DNA from: JBOGGX01 sp050744245
Lineage (GTDB): Bacteria; Actinomycetota; Acidimicrobiia; Acidimicrobiales; JBOGGX01
Assembly: GCA_050744245.1 (NCBI GenBank)
Contig: JBOGGX010000221.1
Coordinates: 1 to 9,095 of the forward strand
Reading direction: 5' to 3'
DNA: 9,095 bases
The notes under the pieces were generated by a model that did not search any database, had not been told where the DNA came from, and saw only the letters and a program-made list of their open reading frames with translations. Shown in pieces: positions 6,147 through 9,095 of the stretch; position 1 is the first letter of the stretch; each line of letters opens with the position of its first letter. Both the position numbers and the translations under genes were made by a program.

Positions 6147-6334
6147 TCAACCGCGCAACGGTCGATCGCAGCAGGAGTCGCGCCAGCCGCAGGCGCAGCG
6201 GTAGTGGGCGTGCTCGGGCCGGAGCTCGCCGCCGCACAGCGGGCACCACTCGAAGATGCCGAGCGGCGATCGGCCGGGCCGGCCGGCGCCGGCTCGGCGA
6301 GCGGCAGCTCGAGCTGGGCCCATGTCAGCGGCAT
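6147..6334 (-). pseudogene. Small zinc-ribbon protein, probably frameshifted
   Basis: The 3' part encodes LGIFEWCPLCGGELRPEHAH followed by YRCACGWRDSCC and a short tail, a cysteine-rich zinc-ribbon-like module of unknown function. Its frame is open back to an ATG at 6323 (58 residues), but the first 19 residues are low-complexity Ala/Arg/Gly and look non-coding. In the neighbouring frame an ATG at 6334 gives MPLTWAQLELPLAEP, which looks like a real N-terminus. It has a TANNNT box 9 nt upstream, as other genes here do. Joining the two requires one lost base within the GC-rich stretch of about 6260-6300. The second metal-binding pair is C-A-C rather than the usual C-x-x-C. It follows murF by 64 bp on the same strand. 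I favour a broken gene; an intact 58-residue protein from 6323 is the alternative. Confidence 0.5.
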
Positions 6335-6343
6335 GGGGTCGGC

Positions 6344-6349
6344 ATGGTA
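6344..6349 (-). promoter_or_regulatory. -10 box TACCAT before the zinc-ribbon gene
   Basis: On the minus strand TACCAT fits TANNNT and ends 9 nt before the ATG at 6334. No Shine-Dalgarno is present. It supports 6334, not 6323, as the ancestral start. No -35 is evident. Confidence 0.35.
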
Positions 6350-6378
6350 CGACCCTGCCCCGAACCGGCGGTGGATTG

Positions 6379-6394
6379 TTCCCACTTCTGGGAA
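6379..6394 (-). terminator. Hairpin after murF
   Basis: On the minus strand TTCCCA and TGGGAA form a perfect 6 bp stem around a GAAG tetraloop, beginning 4 nt after the murF stop. No U-run follows, so it would be an atypical or weak intrinsic terminator. Its position right after the stop makes it more credible than a random hairpin. Confidence 0.4.
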
Positions 6395-6398
6395 GGAT

Positions 6399-7739
6399 TC
6401 ACCGAACATTCGGGTCGAGGAGGGCCGCCGCGACCCGTTCGAGGCCGGCCACCCGGCTGCCCTTGACCAGCACCGCGTCACCCTCGCCAAGCTCGGCCAC
6501 TGCGGCCAGCGCGGCCTCGCCGTCGCCGTCGGGCACCGGCTCGACGCCGTACCACGGCGTGCCGACGGCGACGATCTCGACGCCGAGCGCTCGGGCCAGA
6601 TCGGCGATTCGCCGGTGCTCGGCCTCGGCCGCCGGCCCGAGCTCGGCCATGAGGCCGAGCACCGCCACCCGCCGCCTGGCCGGGAGCCGGGCCAGGGCGC
6701 GCAGTGCGGCCGCCATCGACGCCGGGTTGGCGTTGTAGGCGTCGTTGAGCACCAGCGCACCCGATCGCGCGGTGGCCAGCGCCATCCGCCACGGCGAGGC
6801 GGGCTCGGCGGCCAAGCCGCGGGCCATGTCGTCGGCGGCCACCCCGGCGACGAGGCCGGTGGCGGCCGCGGCCAGGGCGTTGCCCACCTGGTGCTCGCCG
6901 CGCACGCCGAGGTGGACGTCCGCGCGACCCCACTCTGACTCGACGACGAACCGCGCCCGCAGCTCGTCGTCGACCCGCACGTCGACGGCGCGCACCTCGG
7001 CCAGGGGCCCGGTTCCGAAGCGCAGGACCCGGCCCCGGGTGCGGTCGGCCATGGCCGCGACCCGCGGGTCGTCCGAGTTGAGCACGGCCGTCCCGTCGGT
7101 CGGCAGGGCCTCGACCAGCTCGCCCTTCGACGCGGCCACATCGTCGATCGAGCCGAACCGCTCGGTGTGCGCCATCGCCACCGCGGTGACGACGCCGATC
7201 ATCGGCCGGGCGACGTCACAGAGGAGGGCGATGTGGCCTCTTCCCCGAGAGCCCAGCTCGACCACGGCCGCCTCGACGTCGTCCGGAGCGTTGAGCAGGG
7301 TGAGGGGCACGCCGAGCTCGTTGTTGAACGACTTCTCGCTCGCCGCCGTCCGGAACGTCGTGGCCAGGACGGCCGCGGTCAGGTCCTTCACCGTCGTCTT
7401 CCCGACCGATCCGGTGACGCCGATCACGAGATCACCGATTCGGGACCGAACGGCTCGGCCGAGGTCGAGGAGCGCCCGGCCGGTGTCGGGCACGACGACG
7501 ACGGTGGCCCCGCCCCGCTGGGCGCCGACGGCCGGCGCTCTGGACCACAGGTAGGCGGGCGCGCCAGCGGCGACGGCGGCGTCGACGAACTCGTGGCCGT
7601 CGCGCTCGCCGACCACGGGGACGAACAACTGTCCCGGATGGATCACTCGGGTGTCGATGCCGACCCCAACGACCTCGACGTCCGGCCCGATCCGACGACC
7701 ACCTGTCGCGGCCGCGATCTGGTCGGTCGTGAGCCGCAT
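6399..7739 (-). CDS. murF: UDP-N-acetylmuramoyl-tripeptide--D-alanyl-D-alanine ligase
   Basis: MurF joins D-Ala-D-Ala to the UDP-MurNAc-tripeptide with ATP, the last cytoplasmic step that builds the UDP-MurNAc-pentapeptide. The 446 residues have the normal three-domain Mur ligase layout. An N-terminal substrate domain (about 1-100) shows GIDTRVIHPGQLFV at 27-40. The central ATPase carries the P-loop GVTGSVGKTT (107-116), then SFNNELGVPLTLL (137-149), ELGSRGRGHI (161-170) and HTERFGSIDDVAASKGEL (191-208). The C-terminal domain begins after GEHQVGNALAAAA (281-293) and has LNDAYNANPASM (331-342). No key residue seems missing. The start at 7739 gives the canonical MRLT N-terminus. There is no Shine-Dalgarno; a poor -10-like CAGACT lies 6 nt upstream. 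It is divergent from ddl, whose product it uses, and not flanked by other division/cell-wall genes in view. Confidence 0.96.
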   Translation of the reverse strand: MRLTTDQIAAATGGRRIGPDVEVVGVGIDTRVIHPGQLFVPVVGERDGHEFVDAAVAAGAPAYLWSRAPAVGAQRGGATVVVVPDTGRALLDLGRAVRSRIGDLVIGVTGSVGKTTVKDLTAAVLATTFRTAASEKSFNNELGVPLTLLNAPDDVEAAVVELGSRGRGHIALLCDVARPMIGVVTAVAMAHTERFGSIDDVAASKGELVEALPTDGTAVLNSDDPRVAAMADRTRGRVLRFGTGPLAEVRAVDVRVDDELRARFVVESEWGRADVHLGVRGEHQVGNALAAAATGLVAGVAADDMARGLAAEPASPWRMALATARSGALVLNDAYNANPASMAAALRALARLPARRRVAVLGLMAELGPAAEAEHRRIADLARALGVEIVAVGTPWYGVEPVPDGDGEAALAAVAELGEGDAVLVKGSRVAGLERVAAALLDPNVR

Positions 7740-7775
7740 CGGCCGAGTCTGCCAGTCCGGTCGGACGGCCCGATC

Positions 7776-7814
7776 GGTCGGCCCGGTCGGTCGGCCCGGT
7801 CGGTCGGCCCGGTC
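7776..7814 (+). repeat. Perfect 3 x 13 bp tandem repeat between murF and ddl
   Basis: GGTCGGCCCGGTC occurs three times without interruption (7776-7788, 7789-7801, 7802-7814). A degenerate similar stretch precedes it at about 7759-7775. The array ends 4 bp before the ddl -10 box and so covers the place of its -35. It could be a regulator-binding array or simple slippage in GC-rich DNA. Confidence 0.85.
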
Positions 7815-7818
7815 CTCC

Positions 7819-7824
7819 TACACT
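7819..7824 (+). promoter_or_regulatory. -10 box TACACT of ddl (leaderless)
   Basis: TACACT fits TANNNT well and ends 8 nt before the ATG at 7833; no Shine-Dalgarno is present. The -35 position lies inside the 13 bp tandem repeat and has no TTGAC-like hexamer, so an activator or an alternative recognition mode may be used. Confidence 0.5.
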
Positions 7825-7832
7825 CGTCGGCG

Positions 7833-8918
7833 ATGGAGGGCGACCGGATCCGCCTCGTCGTGCTGTTCGGCGGGCGGTCGGCGGAGCACGAGGTGTCGTG
7901 CGTCTCGGCCTTGCACGTGCTCCAGGCGGCGGATCCCACCCGCTACGAGGTGGTGCCGGTCGGCATCACCAGAGCCGGCCGCTGGGTCGCGGCCGACGAG
8001 GCCGTGGCCGCCCTCGGAGCCGGGGCCGGCGCCCTCCCCGACCCTGACACCTCGCCGGGTCGCGAGCTCGATCCCCTGCCTGCCGTGGCCCCGCGCCTGG
8101 CCGGCGAGCAGGTGGTCGTGCTGCCCCTGCTGCACGGGCCGATGGGTGAGGACGGCACCGTGCAGGGCCTCCTCGAGCTGGCGGGGGTGCCGTATGCCGG
8201 CGCAGGGGTGCTCGGGTCGTCGGTCTCGATGGACAAGGCGGTCGCCAAGCAGTTGCTCACCCGCCATGGACTGCCGGTGGCGGGCTGGATCGAGCTGCGC
8301 GAGAACGAGATCGACGACGCGCTCCCAGCTCGGGTCGGACGAGAGCTCGAGTGGCCCGTGTTCGTCAAGCCGGCCAACCTGGGGTCGTCGGTCGGAGTCA
8401 CCAAGGCGGGCGGCCCTGGTGCGCTCATGGTCGCCATCGACGAGGCGCTGCGCTACGACGAGTTCGTGATGATCGAGGAGGCGATCAGCGGTCGCGAGAT
8501 CGAGGTCGCGGTGCTCGGCAACGCCGACCCGCAGGCGTCGATGCCGGGCGAGGTGGTGCCGAGCCGTGAGTTCTACGACTACGAGGACAAGTACGTCGAC
8601 GGCGGCGCCGAGCTCCTCATCCCGGCGCCGCTGCCGCCCGAGGTGACCGACGACGCCCGCCGGCTGGCGGTGGCCGCGTTCAAGGCCCTGCGGGTCGACG
8701 GCATGGCCAGGGTCGACTTCTTCTACGAGGAGGACGGGCGGGGCCTGCTGGTCAACGAGGTCAACACGATCCCCGGGTTCACCCCGATCTCGATGTATCC
8801 CCGGCTGTGGGAGGTCACCGGGGTGCCCTATCCCGAACTTCTCGACCGCCTCGTCGCCCTCGCCCTCGAGCGCCACGAACGCCGGGCCGAGCGTGCGGGC
8901 CGTTCCCGCGACGGGTAG
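7833..8918 (+). CDS. ddl: D-alanine--D-alanine ligase
   Basis: Ddl makes the D-Ala-D-Ala dipeptide with ATP for peptidoglycan precursors, in the cytoplasm. The 361 residues show the complete ATP-grasp family signature. These are LFGGRSAEHEVS (11-22), PLLHGPMGEDGTVQG (98-112), the ATP-binding KPANLGSSVGV (179-189), the omega-loop REFYDYEDKY (245-254) and MARVDFFYEEDG (291-302). The magnesium-binding NEVNTIPGFTPISMYP is at 308-323. The tyrosine in the omega loop and the HGPMGEDG segment are typical of D-Ala-D-Ala rather than vancomycin-resistance D-Ala-D-Lac ligases. The ATG at 7833 is preceded by a -10 box 8 nt away, indicating a leaderless mRNA. It is divergent from murF, whose substrate it makes. 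Its stop lies 6 bp from the stop of the convergent AsnC-domain gene. The last 15 or so residues are a basic tail of no clear role. Confidence 0.96.
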   Translation: MEGDRIRLVVLFGGRSAEHEVSCVSALHVLQAADPTRYEVVPVGITRAGRWVAADEAVAALGAGAGALPDPDTSPGRELDPLPAVAPRLAGEQVVVLPLLHGPMGEDGTVQGLLELAGVPYAGAGVLGSSVSMDKAVAKQLLTRHGLPVAGWIELRENEIDDALPARVGRELEWPVFVKPANLGSSVGVTKAGGPGALMVAIDEALRYDEFVMIEEAISGREIEVAVLGNADPQASMPGEVVPSREFYDYEDKYVDGGAELLIPAPLPPEVTDDARRLAVAAFKALRVDGMARVDFFYEEDGRGLLVNEVNTIPGFTPISMYPRLWEVTGVPYPELLDRLVALALERHERRAERAGRSRDG

Positions 8919-8928
8919 CGGACGCTAC
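8915..8928. terminator. Palindrome between the convergent stops of ddl and the AsnC-domain gene
   Basis: GTAGC (8915-8919) and GCTAC (8924-8928) flank GGAC. The TAG stop of each convergent gene lies in one arm. It could serve as a short bidirectional terminator, but the stem is only 5 bp and there is no T-run, so confidence is low. Confidence 0.2.
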
Positions 8929-9095
8929 AGGTTGACGACCGGGCAGGTGAGGGTGCGGGTGATGCCCTCCACCAGCTGGACCCGGGAGACAACCATCTTG
9001 CCGAGCTCGTCCACGCTCTCGGCCTCGGCGTTGACGATGACGTCATAGGGCCCGGACACGTCGTCGGCGCACTTGACGCCCTCGATCTTGCGGAC
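8925..9095 (-). CDS. Lrp/AsnC-type ligand-binding (RAM) domain protein, C-terminal part (cut by the right edge)
   Basis: The last 56 residues are visible. They match the C-terminal effector-binding (RAM) domain of the Lrp/AsnC family. The segment VRKIEGVKCADDVSGPYDVI is followed by VNAEAESVDELGKMV and ends in VEGITRTLTCPVVNL. In many actinobacteria this sequence type occurs as a stand-alone domain of about 75 residues without a helix-turn-helix. The PYD and GITRTLTCPV motifs fit that subgroup, but the N-terminus is outside the window, so a full DNA-binding regulator cannot be excluded. RAM domains oligomerise and usually bind amino acids; no ligand can be assigned. It converges on ddl with only 6 bp between stop codons, so the two 3' UTRs must overlap if no terminator acts there. 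Confidence 0.85.
   Translation of the reverse strand, partial: VRKIEGVKCADDVSGPYDVIVNAEAESVDELGKMVVSRVQLVEGITRTLTCPVVNL

Noticed and set aside
5885..7141. Long minus-strand open frame (418 codons) across the tRNA-like region, the zinc-ribbon gene and part of murF
   Set aside because: It is out of frame with MurF over most of its length and its sequence is Arg/Ser/Thr/Pro-rich. Only the short MPLTWAQLELPL segment in it is plausible, and that belongs to the zinc-ribbon gene.
7167..7832. In-frame upstream extension of ddl by about 222 codons
   Set aside because: The extension overlaps murF antisense and encodes no family-like sequence. The Ddl fold begins right after the ATG at 7833, which also has a -10 box at the expected distance.

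Overview
The window is GC-rich throughout (roughly 70 %). It carries an actinobacterial gene set: an alanine dehydrogenase, a DUF4139 (MuiA-type) protein, a DIP1984-family gene, MurF, Ddl and an AsnC-type domain. The gene families, the GC content and the many apparently leaderless promoters suggest an actinobacterium, possibly of the Acidimicrobiia. That placement is an inference from protein flavour, not from a marker gene.

Left part (1-1862, minus strand): a likely operon read leftward. It holds a D-2-hydroxyacid dehydrogenase, a winged-helix/DUF2087 regulator overlapping it by 11 bp, and an amidase-signature enzyme cut by the window edge. A 63 bp divergent gap separates it from alanine dehydrogenase (ald, 1926-3050, plus), which has the window's only clear Shine-Dalgarno. 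A DUF4140/DUF4139 coiled-coil protein follows (3088-4692, plus) with its own -10 box.

Middle (4837-6334): a decayed patch. An aldo/keto reductase is frameshifted, lacks its catalytic Lys and has lost about 40 % of its C-terminus. It runs directly into the start of a DIP1984-family gene that has a frameshift and an in-frame TAG. After a gap containing three back-to-back hairpins, one matching a tRNA T-arm, comes a small zinc-ribbon gene on the minus strand that is also probably frameshifted. All three frameshifts look like loss of one base, so base-call error must be excluded. The Lys-to-Asn change, the stop codon and the truncation cannot be explained by indel errors.

Right part (6399-9095): murF (minus) and ddl (plus) are divergent around a 93 bp spacer with a perfect 3 x 13 bp tandem repeat. 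Ddl joins two D-Ala residues and MurF attaches the dipeptide to the UDP-MurNAc-tripeptide, so these are consecutive steps of peptidoglycan precursor synthesis. ddl converges, with a 6 bp gap, on the 3' end of an Lrp/AsnC ligand-binding-domain gene cut by the right edge.

The most general signal is a recurring TANNNT box 7-9 nt upstream of the start codon at five transcription-unit heads (1862, 3088, 4837, 6334, 7833). This implies mainly leaderless transcription. I saw no CRISPR array, insertion sequence, rRNA or complete tRNA.
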